64,000 bases of DNA. Origin: an uncultured Mobiluncus sp. GTDB taxonomy: Bacteria > Actinomycetota > Actinomycetes > Actinomycetales > Actinomycetaceae. The DNA lies in the NCBI RefSeq assembly GCF_943914685.1, contig NZ_CALUCZ010000011.1, positions 14,810 through 78,809 of the forward strand. Reading direction: 5' to 3'. Shown piece by piece: positions 41,136 to 49,568 of this stretch (positions are counted from its first letter, which is position 1; each line of letters starts with the position of its first letter). The notes beneath the pieces are model-generated. The model did no database searches. It had not been told where the DNA came from and worked only from the letters and a program-made list of their open reading frames with translations. Made by a program: the position numbers and the translations under genes.

Positions 41136-41735
41136 ATGACCGCAAACCCGCAGGGCGCGCCGCAACCGCCCGCGCCCCCGAACTTTAACATCGCCAATGT
41201 ACTGACGGTGATCCGCCTGATTTTGGTGCCGGTATTTATTTGGTTGATGCTGGTGCCGGGGGTGAAAGCACAAGTGTGGGTTTTCGTGGTGTTCGCCGTG
41301 GCCTCCGCGACAGACAAATTGGACGGGACCCTGGCTCGAAAGCTGAACCTGGTCACCGATTTTGGCAAACTTGCCGATCCTATCGCCGATAAAGCCTTGG
41401 TGCTCAGCGCGTTTGTGCTGCTCAGCCTGCATTGGCCGGTGTTTTGGGCGGTCACTGTCCCAGTTTTAGTGCGGGAATTGGGGATTACCCTGATGCGCCT
41501 AGTGTTGGCACGCCGGGGGCGGGTCATGCCCGCCAGCCGCGGCGGCAAGCTGAAGACCGTGACCCAGATTACGTTGATTTTGCTGCTGTTGATTCCGTGG
41601 GAGGCCTTGGTTCCCGCGGCGTGGCCGGTGGTGCGCGTCGTGGCGATAGTTCTGTCGGTCCTGGTCGTAGTCATTACGGTGTTCACCGGGATTGACTATG
41701 TGCGCCAGGCCCTGCACCCGACTGAGGAACCCTAG
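41136..41735 (+). CDS. pgsA: CDP-diacylglycerol--glycerol-3-phosphate 3-phosphatidyltransferase
   Basis: Membrane enzyme of phosphatidylglycerol synthesis; 199 aa. CDP-alcohol phosphotransferase motif DKLDGTLARKLNLVTDFGKLADPIADK (DG..AR..G...D...D, the first residue of the motif is shifted to ATDKLDGT). Several helices. pgsA upstream of clgR is conserved in actinobacteria; cinA, often between them, is absent here. Confidence 0.92.
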   Translation: MTANPQGAPQPPAPPNFNIANVLTVIRLILVPVFIWLMLVPGVKAQVWVFVVFAVASATDKLDGTLARKLNLVTDFGKLADPIADKALVLSAFVLLSLHWPVFWAVTVPVLVRELGITLMRLVLARRGRVMPASRGGKLKTVTQITLILLLLIPWEALVPAAWPVVRVVAIVLSVLVVVITVFTGIDYVRQALHPTEEP

Positions 41736-41825
41736 CCGCCGAGGCGCTCCGCTGGGGGCAGTGCCCGACCCCGGGCCGGAAGTTCCGGGAATAAAAACCT
41801 GACAAAGTTGGTTAAACTGAGTGTG

Positions 41826-42296
41826 ATGAACAAAAAAGATACCTTTGCCAACATGAAGTTGCCTTACGCGCTGCGTCCGGGGATTAGCCCGGAGCGTTCG
41901 GTTGGGCCGGCGAATCGTGCGGGGGTGCGAAGCCTGCCTAAAAAGCGGTATTCTAAATTCATGATGCAGAGTTCCCCTGTTGCCAAAGCCTCCACGCCAG
42001 TTTTACGGCGCGAGCTCGGTGAGGTTTTGCGTCAACTGCGCCAAACTCGCGGCCTGACGTTGCGTGATGTTTCGGCGAAAGCGCGCGTGTCCTTGGGCTA
42101 CCTGTCTGAGGTGGAACGCGGTCAAAAGGAAGCCTCTAGCGAGTTGTTGGCCTCCATCTGTTACGCGTTGGAAGCTCCGGTGTCTTTCGTACTCCATGAA
42201 GTTGCCGATCGGATAGCTGTGGCCGAGGGCGTGGTGGTCCCCGAGCTGGTGCCCGATGAGCTGCTGGACAGTATCGACTGCGCCCCGATTTCCTGA
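41826..42296 (+). CDS. clgR: ClgR-type XRE transcriptional regulator of clp genes
   Basis: 156 aa from ATG 41826, 7 nt after TAAACT. The conserved part starts near residue 50: RRELGEVLRQLRQTRGLTLR, DVSAKARVSLGYLSEVERGQ and ASICYALEAPVSFVLHEVAD, highly typical of ClgR, which activates clpP1P2 and other proteostasis genes. A second start is possible at ATG 41961 (6 nt after TATTCT), giving a product of usual family length without the long N-terminus. Its likely targets clpP1-clpP2 lie 6 kb downstream. Confidence 0.85.
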   Translation: MNKKDTFANMKLPYALRPGISPERSVGPANRAGVRSLPKKRYSKFMMQSSPVAKASTPVLRRELGEVLRQLRQTRGLTLRDVSAKARVSLGYLSEVERGQKEASSELLASICYALEAPVSFVLHEVADRIAVAEGVVVPELVPDELLDSIDCAPIS

Positions 42297-42562
42297 TGCC
42301 TCAATTCCAGGGCGGTCCGGTGCAGCGCGGCATGACGCGCTCCCAGTTTAAGCAAGCGCTCTCCGAGGTGTTTCCACACGGATTGGGCGAAACTCTGGCC
42401 AGCGACCAAGTACTGACCGAATGGGGCATGACCGCAAGTCAGGCGTTAGAACGCGGCGCGGATCCCCTCGCGGTGTGGCAAGCCCTGCTGCGTGCCACCG
42501 ATCGGGACACGGAGGAAAACCTATTCTGGCATCGCCGGGATTTACACGCGTCGCGTCACTAG
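42296..42562 (+). CDS. DUF3046-type small protein
   Basis: 88 aa, ATG overlapping the clgR stop (TGATG). RSQFKQALSEVFPHGLGETL, SDQVLTEWGMTASQALERG and DPLAVWQALLRATD match the small helical actinobacterial DUF3046 family, usually found next to clgR/recA. Function unknown. Confidence 0.75.
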   Translation: MPQFQGGPVQRGMTRSQFKQALSEVFPHGLGETLASDQVLTEWGMTASQALERGADPLAVWQALLRATDRDTEENLFWHRRDLHASRH

Positions 42563-42644
42563 CCCCTCTCCGCGGCCCTAATGCTCCTGTCTGGCGGGCA
42601 AATCCCGAGGTCGGGGTGGTTTAATCTTTGAGCTGGTTTCGCGG

Positions 42645-42650
42645 TAAAGT
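42645..42650 (+). promoter_or_regulatory. -10 hexamer of proS, leaderless arrangement
   Basis: TAAAGT, TGAGGA, ATG 42657: 6 nt spacing. Confidence 0.45.
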
Positions 42651-42656
42651 TGAGGA

Positions 42657-44528
42657 ATGCTTACAAAAATGTCCTCTTTCTTTGTCCGCACCCTGCGTGA
42701 AGACCCGGTTGAAGCCGAAGTGGAGTCCCACAAGTTACTGGTGCGGGCGGGCTATATTCGCCGCGCCGCGCCAGGTATCTACACCTGGCTGCCGTTGGGG
42801 TTGAAAACTTTGCGGCGCGTGGAAAACATTGTGCGTGAAGAGATGGACCGCATTGGGGGACAAGAACTGCAGTTCCCGATGCTGCTGTCCAGCGAACCCT
42901 ACGTGGCGACGAACCGCTGGGAAGAGTTCGGCCCCTCGCTGTTTAAGCTCAAAGACCGCAAAGACGGGGATTACCTGCTGGCCCCCACTCATGAAGAAAT
43001 GTTTACCCTCGCGGTAAAGGACCTGTACACCTCGTACAAAGACCTGCCGGTCATTCTGTACCAGATGAAAGAAAAGTACCGTGACGAGGCTCGTCCGCGG
43101 GCGGGAATCATTCGGGGTCGCGAGTTCGTGATGAAAGACTCCTATTCCTTTGACCTCACGGATCAGGGGCTGGAGCATTCCTACGCCCTGCACCGCGGGG
43201 CTTACCGGCGGGTCTTTACCCGTCTCGGGTTGGATTACGTTATCTGTCACGCCCTGAGCGGCCCGATGGGCGGTTCTGCCTCCGAAGAATTCCTGTTCCC
43301 GTGCGCGATCGGTGAGGACACGTTCGTGAAGTCTCCCGGGGGCTATGCCGCCAACGCGGAGGCCGTCACCACCATCGCGCCACAGCCCCTCCCTTATGAC
43401 GACGCCCCCGCTGCGGAAGTCCGGCCGACTCCGGACTCCACCACGATTGAAACGTTGGTGGACCAAGCGAACAAACTCTATCCGCGCGCGGACCGGCCTT
43501 GGGAAGCCAGCGACACGCTGAAAAACGTCGTGGTGGTCGCCGACTATCCTGACGGGCACAAAGAAGTCCTGGTCATCGGGGTCCCCGGAAACCGCGAAGT
43601 CGATATGAAACGCTTGGAGGCGAGCCTATCTCCCGCTGACGTGCGCATGGCGGAGGCCAAAGACCTGGAGGCCTACCCGGATTTGGTTCCCGGCTACATC
43701 GGCCCGCAGGTCATCGGCCCGAACTCACCGAAACGCACTACCGACGCCGACGGCAATCCAGTCGGTTCCCCGCGCTACCTAATCGATCCGCGAATCGTTC
43801 CAGGCACGCGCTGGGTGACGGGAGCCAACCAAGCCGGAATGCACGTGTTCAACCTAGTGTGCGGGCGCGATTTTACGGCCGATGGCACCATTGAGGCCGC
43901 GGAAGTCTTGGAGGGCGACCCGGCCCCGGACGGTTCGGGACCGTTGACGTTGGAGCGCGGCATCGAAATCGGCCACATTTTTGCGCTGGGACGCAAGTAC
44001 GCCCAGGCTCTGGGGCTGAGCGTGCTGGACGAAAACGGTAAGGCACAAGTCGTGACGATGGGCTCTTACGGTATTGGCGTGTCGCGTCTGGTGGCGGCCA
44101 TTGCTGAAGAAAACCACGACGATAAGGGACTGATGTGGCCGCTCAATATCGCCCCGTTCCAGGTTCACGTACTGGCCACCGGCAAAGACCCAGAGATTTT
44201 TGCCACCGCCGAAAAGCTCGCGCGTGAACTCGATGCGGCCGGTATCCAAGTGTTGTATGATGACCGCCCGAAAGCCTCCGCCGGGGTGAAGTTCAAGGAC
44301 GCGGAACTGTTGGGAATGCCCTTTGCGCTGGTCGTGGGCAAAGGCTTGGCTGAGGGCAAGGTCGAGATTCGCCAGCGCCGCGAGGGCACAACTGTGGAAA
44401 CCTCCCCGGAGAACTGCGTGGAGGAACTGTTGCAGGCCATAGAGAGCGAGGCGGCGAAAACAGCTTTCTCCCTCAGCTCCACCGAGCTGATAGGCGAGCC
44501 TGACCAGTGGGAAAAAGATCAAAACTAG
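42657..44528 (+). CDS. proS: Prolyl-tRNA synthetase (bacterial type)
   Basis: Charges tRNA-Pro; 623 aa. Class-II motifs: APGIYTWLPLGLKTLRRVE, motif 2 YRDEARPRAGIIRGREFVMK and motif 3 GSYGIGVSRLVAAIAEE. An editing (INS) domain lies between (residues of about 220-390) and the anticodon-binding domain at the C-terminus (DDRPKASAGVKFKDAELLG). A 30-residue C-terminal extension is present. Confidence 0.96.
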   Translation: MLTKMSSFFVRTLREDPVEAEVESHKLLVRAGYIRRAAPGIYTWLPLGLKTLRRVENIVREEMDRIGGQELQFPMLLSSEPYVATNRWEEFGPSLFKLKDRKDGDYLLAPTHEEMFTLAVKDLYTSYKDLPVILYQMKEKYRDEARPRAGIIRGREFVMKDSYSFDLTDQGLEHSYALHRGAYRRVFTRLGLDYVICHALSGPMGGSASEEFLFPCAIGEDTFVKSPGGYAANAEAVTTIAPQPLPYDDAPAAEVRPTPDSTTIETLVDQANKLYPRADRPWEASDTLKNVVVVADYPDGHKEVLVIGVPGNREVDMKRLEASLSPADVRMAEAKDLEAYPDLVPGYIGPQVIGPNSPKRTTDADGNPVGSPRYLIDPRIVPGTRWVTGANQAGMHVFNLVCGRDFTADGTIEAAEVLEGDPAPDGSGPLTLERGIEIGHIFALGRKYAQALGLSVLDENGKAQVVTMGSYGIGVSRLVAAIAEENHDDKGLMWPLNIAPFQVHVLATGKDPEIFATAEKLARELDAAGIQVLYDDRPKASAGVKFKDAELLGMPFALVVGKGLAEGKVEIRQRREGTTVETSPENCVEELLQAIESEAAKTAFSLSSTELIGEPDQWEKDQN

Positions 44529-44559
44529 GCGCCCGGGCGGCGGCAAAAGAGAGGTCAAC

Positions 44560-45054
44560 ATGGCATTTCGTGAGATACGCGTGGTGGGGGATCCCGTGCT
44601 GCGCACCCCTTGTGACTGGATTACAGACCCGCGCGACCCCGGCGTGAAACAGCTGGTCGAGGACCTGTTGGAGAACGTGGACGAGGACGGTCGCGCCGGG
44701 TTGGCGGCGAACCAAATCGGGGTCAGCCTGCGGGCGTTTTCCTGGAACATTGACGGGGAAGTCGGCTACGTTTTGAACCCCAAACTGGTCGCCACGAGTG
44801 AAGATGAATTCCAGGACGGCGATGAGGGCTGTCTGAGTGTGCCGGGGCTGTTTTACCCGACGAAACGCGCTTGGTATGCCCGCGTGGAGGGCATTGACCT
44901 GGACGGAAAACCGCTGGTGGTAGAGGGTGAAGAGCTGATGGGACGCTGCCTGCAGCACGAATGCGACCACCTGGAGGGGCACCTCTACCTGGACAGATTG
45001 GAACGCAAATACCGCAAGGAAGCCCTGCAGCAAATTCGGAAAATGGGTTGGTAG
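44560..45054 (+). CDS. def: Peptide deformylase
   Basis: Removes N-formyl from nascent proteins; 164 aa. All three motifs: GLAANQIGV, EGCLSVPG and QHECDHLEG (metal ligands Cys, His, His and catalytic Glu). The first motif reads GRAGLAANQIG, the usual GxGLAAxQ with Ala for Gly. ATG with AGAGAGG upstream. 31 bp after proS, likely co-transcribed. Confidence 0.95.
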   Translation: MAFREIRVVGDPVLRTPCDWITDPRDPGVKQLVEDLLENVDEDGRAGLAANQIGVSLRAFSWNIDGEVGYVLNPKLVATSEDEFQDGDEGCLSVPGLFYPTKRAWYARVEGIDLDGKPLVVEGEELMGRCLQHECDHLEGHLYLDRLERKYRKEALQQIRKMGW

Positions 45055-45196
45055 ACCCCGGATAGGCGTGCAACTGCCGCCGGTTTAGCGCATAATAGAA
45101 ACATAAGTTACCTCGTTGTGATTCGGTGTTCGGAGGGGAAGCCGCAACACCGGCCTGTTGAGCTACGGCTCAACTCAAGCACAACAGGAGGTAACC

Positions 45197-45694
45197 ATGA
45201 ACCAATACACGCGAGGTGTCCTGTTTATTCACACGGCGCCTAGGGCGTTGTGTCCCCATATTGAGTGGGCGGCGGGGACGGTTTTGAATACCGAAGTCAG
45301 TTTGGATTGGACCGTCCAAGAGGCTGACCCGACATTTTTTCGCGCCGAATTTTCCTGGGTAGGCATGGTCGGCACCGGTGCCAAGTTGGCTTCAGCTCTG
45401 CGCGGGTGGGAACATTTGCGCTATGAAGTGACCGAGGACGCGGCTCCCGGCACGGACGGCGGACGCTGGTCCCACACTCCTGAATTGGGAATTTTCTATG
45501 CGCAAACCGATAGCGTGGGCAACGTGGTGGTGCCGGAGGGCCGGATTCTGGCGGCGTTGGAACACGCGGACAATCCCTTGCAAATGCGCCGTGAGCTGGA
45601 CTTAGCCTTGGGGCGCGCGTGGGACGAGGAACTGGAACCGTACCGTTGGGCGGGTGTCGGCGCTCCCGTGAAGTACCTGCACAAGGTCGTGTGA
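45197..45694 (+). CDS. DUF3145-type conserved actinobacterial protein
   Basis: About 165 aa from ATG 45197, which has an optimal AGGAGGTAACC upstream. RGVLFIHTAPRALCPHIEWA at the N-terminus and FFRAEFSWVGMVGTGAKLAS are the DUF3145 hallmark; also WEHLRYEVTEDAAPGTDGGR. Widespread in actinobacteria, role unknown. Separate promoter region upstream. Confidence 0.85.
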   Translation: MNQYTRGVLFIHTAPRALCPHIEWAAGTVLNTEVSLDWTVQEADPTFFRAEFSWVGMVGTGAKLASALRGWEHLRYEVTEDAAPGTDGGRWSHTPELGIFYAQTDSVGNVVVPEGRILAALEHADNPLQMRRELDLALGRAWDEELEPYRWAGVGAPVKYLHKVV

Positions 45695-45783
45695 GCCCTT
45701 TCTCAGAGTTGCCAACGTTGCCATTACGGGGAAAATTCGGTGTAAATTCCCCACGGAGGCTCGGTTTCATATATCCTGAAACT

Positions 45784-46239
45784 ATGACGAACAATGCTTC
45801 CGCCCACGCGGAACAATCTCAAAAGGATCGCTCAAACAAATCTCAGCTTGGTCTTGGTTTCGATAAGGGGTCGATTGTCCAAGAATTTTATTATGACGAT
45901 GATGTCGATGAGACACTGCGTCGCACCATCGAGGACTTCCTCGGAAACGAACTGGTAGACGAAGACTATGGGGACGTCTCTGACGGGGCGCTGATTTGGT
46001 GGCGCGCCGAAGACGGCGAAGTCGATGATTTGGCGGATTTATTGGTTGACGCATCTGGAAACCTCGACGATGGCGGGTTGATTTGGGTCATGACCCCCGT
46101 GTCGGGCAAGCCGAATTCGGTGGATACCCAGTTCGTCGAAGAGGCCGCGAAAACCGCTGGTCTGCGGGTTATGTCCTCCTCTCACGTGAGCCCCGATTGG
46201 CTGGGAATCAGCCTCATGGCGCGCGGCGTGAACCGCTGA
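45784..46239 (+). CDS. DUF3052-type conserved actinobacterial protein
   Basis: 151 aa from ATG 45784. SQLGLGFDKGSIVQEFYYDD and EDYGDVSDGALIWWRAED identify DUF3052; acidic, cytoplasmic, no catalytic motif known. TATATC lies 8 nt before ATG. Function unknown. Confidence 0.85.
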   Translation: MTNNASAHAEQSQKDRSNKSQLGLGFDKGSIVQEFYYDDDVDETLRRTIEDFLGNELVDEDYGDVSDGALIWWRAEDGEVDDLADLLVDASGNLDDGGLIWVMTPVSGKPNSVDTQFVEEAAKTAGLRVMSSSHVSPDWLGISLMARGVNR

Positions 46240-46381
46240 AATCCGCCTCTATTAAATCCTTGCCTGCCCCGGCCCTAAGTTTCAGAAAAAGGGGCTAATG
46301 TCGTAAGATTTAGGGGCTTATGAAAACCAAGCGGACCGGACTGGCCGGCAGACCGCAAGAACAAACGATTTTGGAGACAAA

Positions 46382-47800
46382 GTGAAGAGCACTGTTGAAA
46401 ACCTCAACCCCACAAAGGTCAAGTTGGCAATCGAGGTTCCCTACGAGGAATTCAAGCCCGAGATGGACAAGGTTTTCAAGGAATACGCCAAACAGGTCAA
46501 CATTCCCGGTTTCCGCCGGGGGCACGTCCCGGCTCGCGTGTTGGAATCCTACATCGGCCGTGGCGCGGTCATTGAGGACGCGGTCAATCACGCGCTGCCG
46601 GAATACTACGGCAAGGCTGTGCAGGAACATAAGATTGCTCCGATGGGTCAGCCTAACGTGGACGTGACCGATACCCCCAACATTGAGGGCGCAGCCGGCG
46701 GCGATTTGAAGTTTACGGTGGAAGTGGAAGTGCGCCCCGAGGTCAAGCTGCCGGACTTTTCAAAGCTCAGCTTGGAAGTCGACGCGATTAAAGACGACCC
46801 GAAAGCCCTGGAAACCGAGCTGGATAACCTCCGTCGTCGTTTCGCGACTCTGAAAACCGTGGAGCGCGCCGTCAAGCAGGACGATTTCGTCACCCTGGAC
46901 CTTAAGACTGAGATTGACGGCAAAGAGGTCGATTCCCTGAACCAGACCTCCTATCACGTTGGTGCCGGTGGTTTAGTCGAGGGCCTGGACGAGGCTTTGA
47001 AAGGTCTGAAAGCCGGAGCGACTAAGACATTTGAAACCCAGCTGAAGTCTGGGCCGCACGGGGGAGAGACCGCTCAGGTGACGCTCACCGTGGATTCCGT
47101 GAAGGAACAGGTTTTGCCCGACGCTGACGACGAGTTCGCCATGATGGTTTCGGAACACGACACCATCGATGAGCTGAAGCAGGAACTTGCGGAGAACGTG
47201 GATCGTCAGGCTCGCGCCGCCCAGGCTATGTCGGCGCGCGACAAGCTGGTCGAAAAGTTGCGCGATGAGCTGGAGTTCCCGTTGCCGCAAGGGGTGTTGG
47301 ACGAGACTGTGGCAGCGCAGGTCGGTGAGGACGCCAGCGAGGAAGATAAAAAGAAAGCTCAGGAAGCTGTCGAGCAGGATCTGAAAGTACAGATTATCTT
47401 GGACGCGGTGGCCGAAGAACGCCAGATGAATGTGTCTCAGCAGGAACTGTTGGAGTTTGTGCTCCAGACCGCGCAGGCTTACGGTATGGACCCCTCCATG
47501 TTGCTGCAAAATGCGGAACAGAACAACCGGATTCCCGCATTTATCCAAGAAATTGCTCGTAACAAGTCCATCGCGTCCGCCCTCGGAGAGGTCGAGGTCA
47601 AGGACACGAACGGCAAGGTTGTCGACCTCAAGGAATTCATCGGCGAAGAGTCGGCGGAAGACGAGGACGCTGAGGAAAAGCCGGCAAAGAAGGCTCCCGC
47701 TAAGAAAGCCCCGGCTAAGAAAGCAACGGCTGCGAAAGCCCCGGCCAAGAAAGCCCCAGCCAAGAAAGCCCCGGCAAAACAGGACGCCGCGGAAAAGTAA
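46382..47800 (+). CDS. tig: Trigger factor with Lys/Ala/Pro-rich C-terminal tail
   Basis: Ribosome-bound chaperone and prolyl isomerase; 472 aa, GTG start. Ribosome-binding domain includes IPGFRRGHVPARVLES (the GFRxG signature), a PPIase domain (KQDDFVTLDLKTEIDGKEV; YHVGAGGLVEGLDEALKGLK) and the helical C-terminal domain. After about residue 420 there is an acidic stretch (EESAEDEDAEEKPAK), then repeats of KKAPA, as in histone H1-like proteins. The tail could bind RNA, ribosomes or nucleoid. First gene of the tig-clpP region. Confidence 0.94.
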   Translation: MKSTVENLNPTKVKLAIEVPYEEFKPEMDKVFKEYAKQVNIPGFRRGHVPARVLESYIGRGAVIEDAVNHALPEYYGKAVQEHKIAPMGQPNVDVTDTPNIEGAAGGDLKFTVEVEVRPEVKLPDFSKLSLEVDAIKDDPKALETELDNLRRRFATLKTVERAVKQDDFVTLDLKTEIDGKEVDSLNQTSYHVGAGGLVEGLDEALKGLKAGATKTFETQLKSGPHGGETAQVTLTVDSVKEQVLPDADDEFAMMVSEHDTIDELKQELAENVDRQARAAQAMSARDKLVEKLRDELEFPLPQGVLDETVAAQVGEDASEEDKKKAQEAVEQDLKVQIILDAVAEERQMNVSQQELLEFVLQTAQAYGMDPSMLLQNAEQNNRIPAFIQEIARNKSIASALGEVEVKDTNGKVVDLKEFIGEESAEDEDAEEKPAKKAPAKKAPAKKATAAKAPAKKAPAKKAPAKQDAAEK

Positions 47801-47811
47801 CTCTTGAGCGC

Positions 47812-47847
47812 AAGGCGGGTTTCGGTACCGACCGGGACCCGCCTTTT
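47812..47847 (+). terminator. Rho-independent terminator of tig
   Basis: AAGGCGGGT / ACCCGCCTT stem, followed by TTTT. 12 bp after the tig stop. Confidence 0.75.
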
Positions 47848-47997
47848 GCTATCAACTGACGCCCCCCGCACTGGTGAGATGAGGGAAAACCCGCCGGGAG
47901 AGGCTTGTGAATAAATCTGAAAGAAACCGACCGACACCGCCAAGGGGCGCGTGCGGTCAAAATCGGGATTAGCCCATAGCGAAACCGGGGGAATGCA

Positions 47998-48012
47998 GCG
48001 CGAATGACGCGC
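47998..48012. promoter_or_regulatory. Inverted repeat GCGCG-AATGA-CGCGC upstream of clpP1
   Basis: Perfect 5-bp arms, 41 bp before the clpP1 start. ClgR sites also are CGC-type palindromes, but the match to the published spacing is not exact, so the link to ClgR is a guess. Confidence 0.4.
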
Positions 48013-48053
48013 GGTTATCCGTTAGGGTTAAGTGAACCAAGCGAGGAGGAAAC

Positions 48054-48662
48054 GTGACCGTAGTTAATCGCGACGAAGAAACGCCCGATGTACCCACGGG
48101 TGGGTTTATTTACAAGCGCTTGCTCAAAGAGCGCATCATTTGGCTGGGCGATGAAGTCAGCCAGGAAAATGCCAATGCGATTTGCGCCCAGATGCTGCTG
48201 TTGGCGGCCGAGGACCCGGATTCCGACATTTATCTCTACATCAATTCTCCCGGCGGCTCCGTCACCGCGGGCATGGCTATCTATGACACCATGCAGTATG
48301 TGAAACCCGACGTGGTGACCGTGGCGATGGGAATGGCGGCCTCGATGGGGCAGTTCCTGTTGACGGCCGGGACGAAAGGCAAGCGTTTCGCGACTCCGCA
48401 CGCACGGATTCTCATGCATCAGCCTCTCGGCGGCGTCCAGGGAACCGCCTCCGAAGTGCGGATTAATGCTGATTTGATTCTGGCGATGAAGCGGGAACTC
48501 GCTCAGATTACCGCCGAGCGCACCGGTCACACGCTGGAAGAAATCACCAGGGACGCGGACCGTGACCACTGGTTTACCGCTCAGGAAGCCTTGGAATACG
48601 GTTTTATTGACGCGGTGGTTGAGAACGCGGCCGCGGTACAGAGCTCGAAGAAGGGGGAGTAA
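48054..48662 (+). CDS. clpP1: ATP-dependent Clp protease proteolytic subunit 1
   Basis: 202 aa serine protease subunit. Catalytic Ser in GMAASMGQFLLTAG, His in ARILMHQPLGG, Asp in a later DRDHWF. GTG start with GAGGAGG upstream. Overlaps clpP2 by one base; in actinobacteria the two subunits form a mixed tetradecamer. Confidence 0.95.
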   Translation: MTVVNRDEETPDVPTGGFIYKRLLKERIIWLGDEVSQENANAICAQMLLLAAEDPDSDIYLYINSPGGSVTAGMAIYDTMQYVKPDVVTVAMGMAASMGQFLLTAGTKGKRFATPHARILMHQPLGGVQGTASEVRINADLILAMKRELAQITAERTGHTLEEITRDADRDHWFTAQEALEYGFIDAVVENAAAVQSSKKGE

Positions 48663-49366
48663 TGAGGCATTATCAAGGTGATTTAGGAATGTCCGCAGGG
48701 GTTGCTGCGGTTTCGCCCGCGAATGCGTCTGTCCCCGCGGGGGCGGCTCCGGCGTTGCCCAGCGCACGCTATATCTTGCCGACTTTCGAGGAACGCACGG
48801 CTTACGGCTACAAACGCCAGGACCCTTATGCGAAACTGTTTGAGGATCGGATTGTGTTCCTGGGTAACCAGGTGGACGACGCCTCCGCCGATGACGTGAT
48901 GGCGCAGCTGCTGGTGTTGGAAAGCCAGGATCCCGATTCGCTCATTACCATGTACATCAACTCTCCGGGCGGGTCTTTTACCGCGATGACGGCGATTTAT
49001 GACACGATGCAATATATTAAGCCCGAGATTCAGACGGTTTGCTTGGGTCAAGCAGCGTCCGCGGCGGCGGTGCTGCTGGCGGGGGGTGCTCCGGGCAAGC
49101 GTCTGGCGCTGCCCAATGCGCGGGTACTGATCCACCAGCCGGCCATTCAGGGCGCTCAGGGTCAGGCCACCGATTTGGCGATTATTGCTGAGGAAATCGA
49201 CCGAATGCGGGCTTGGTTGGAGGAAACGCTGTCGAAGCATTCCAACCGCAGCGTGGAGCAAATGCACGAGGACATTGACCGGGACAAAATTCTCACGGCT
49301 CCCCAGGCACTGGAATATGGCCTGATTGACCAGGTGCTGGAGCCGCGTAAAGGCAGCGCGAGCTGA
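48662..49366 (+). CDS. clpP2: ATP-dependent Clp protease proteolytic subunit 2
   Basis: 234 aa. Catalytic Ser in GQAASAAAVLLAGG, His in ARVLIHQPAIQG, Asp in DIDRDKILTA. N-terminal ~25 residues are a propeptide-like extension; ATG 48689 is an alternative start. The last 60 bp are part of the 247-bp direct repeat also present at 51115. Confidence 0.94.
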   Translation: MRHYQGDLGMSAGVAAVSPANASVPAGAAPALPSARYILPTFEERTAYGYKRQDPYAKLFEDRIVFLGNQVDDASADDVMAQLLVLESQDPDSLITMYINSPGGSFTAMTAIYDTMQYIKPEIQTVCLGQAASAAAVLLAGGAPGKRLALPNARVLIHQPAIQGAQGQATDLAIIAEEIDRMRAWLEETLSKHSNRSVEQMHEDIDRDKILTAPQALEYGLIDQVLEPRKGSAS

Positions 49367-49551
49367 TTGTGACTTGCCAGAAACGTGGCTTCACGCTTTG
49401 ATAGCGTGGAGCCACGTGATTTTTTGGCTGTGGTTAGCCTTGGTTAGCCTTGTTTGTACTGATGTGCCCTGAGGTGTCCACTGTTCAGAAGCGCGGGGCG
49501 GGCGTTGCTAATCGGCCGCTCGACTCGCCACTAGGTCGGGTTCGCCGCCGC
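49305..49551 (+). repeat. 247-bp direct repeat, copy 1
   Basis: Carries the last ~20 codons of clpP2, its terminator and ~125 bp beyond. Matches 51115-51361 without indels (offset 1810 bp), roughly 5-7 percent different. The two copies bracket the AbiE pair. Confidence 0.9.
49383..49426 (+). terminator. Terminator of clpP1-clpP2
   Basis: CGTGGCTTCACGCT-TTGAT-AGCGTGGAGCCACG followed by T-run; one G/T wobble. Confidence 0.85.
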
Positions 49552-49568
49552 GCGAAGTTGCGGGGACG

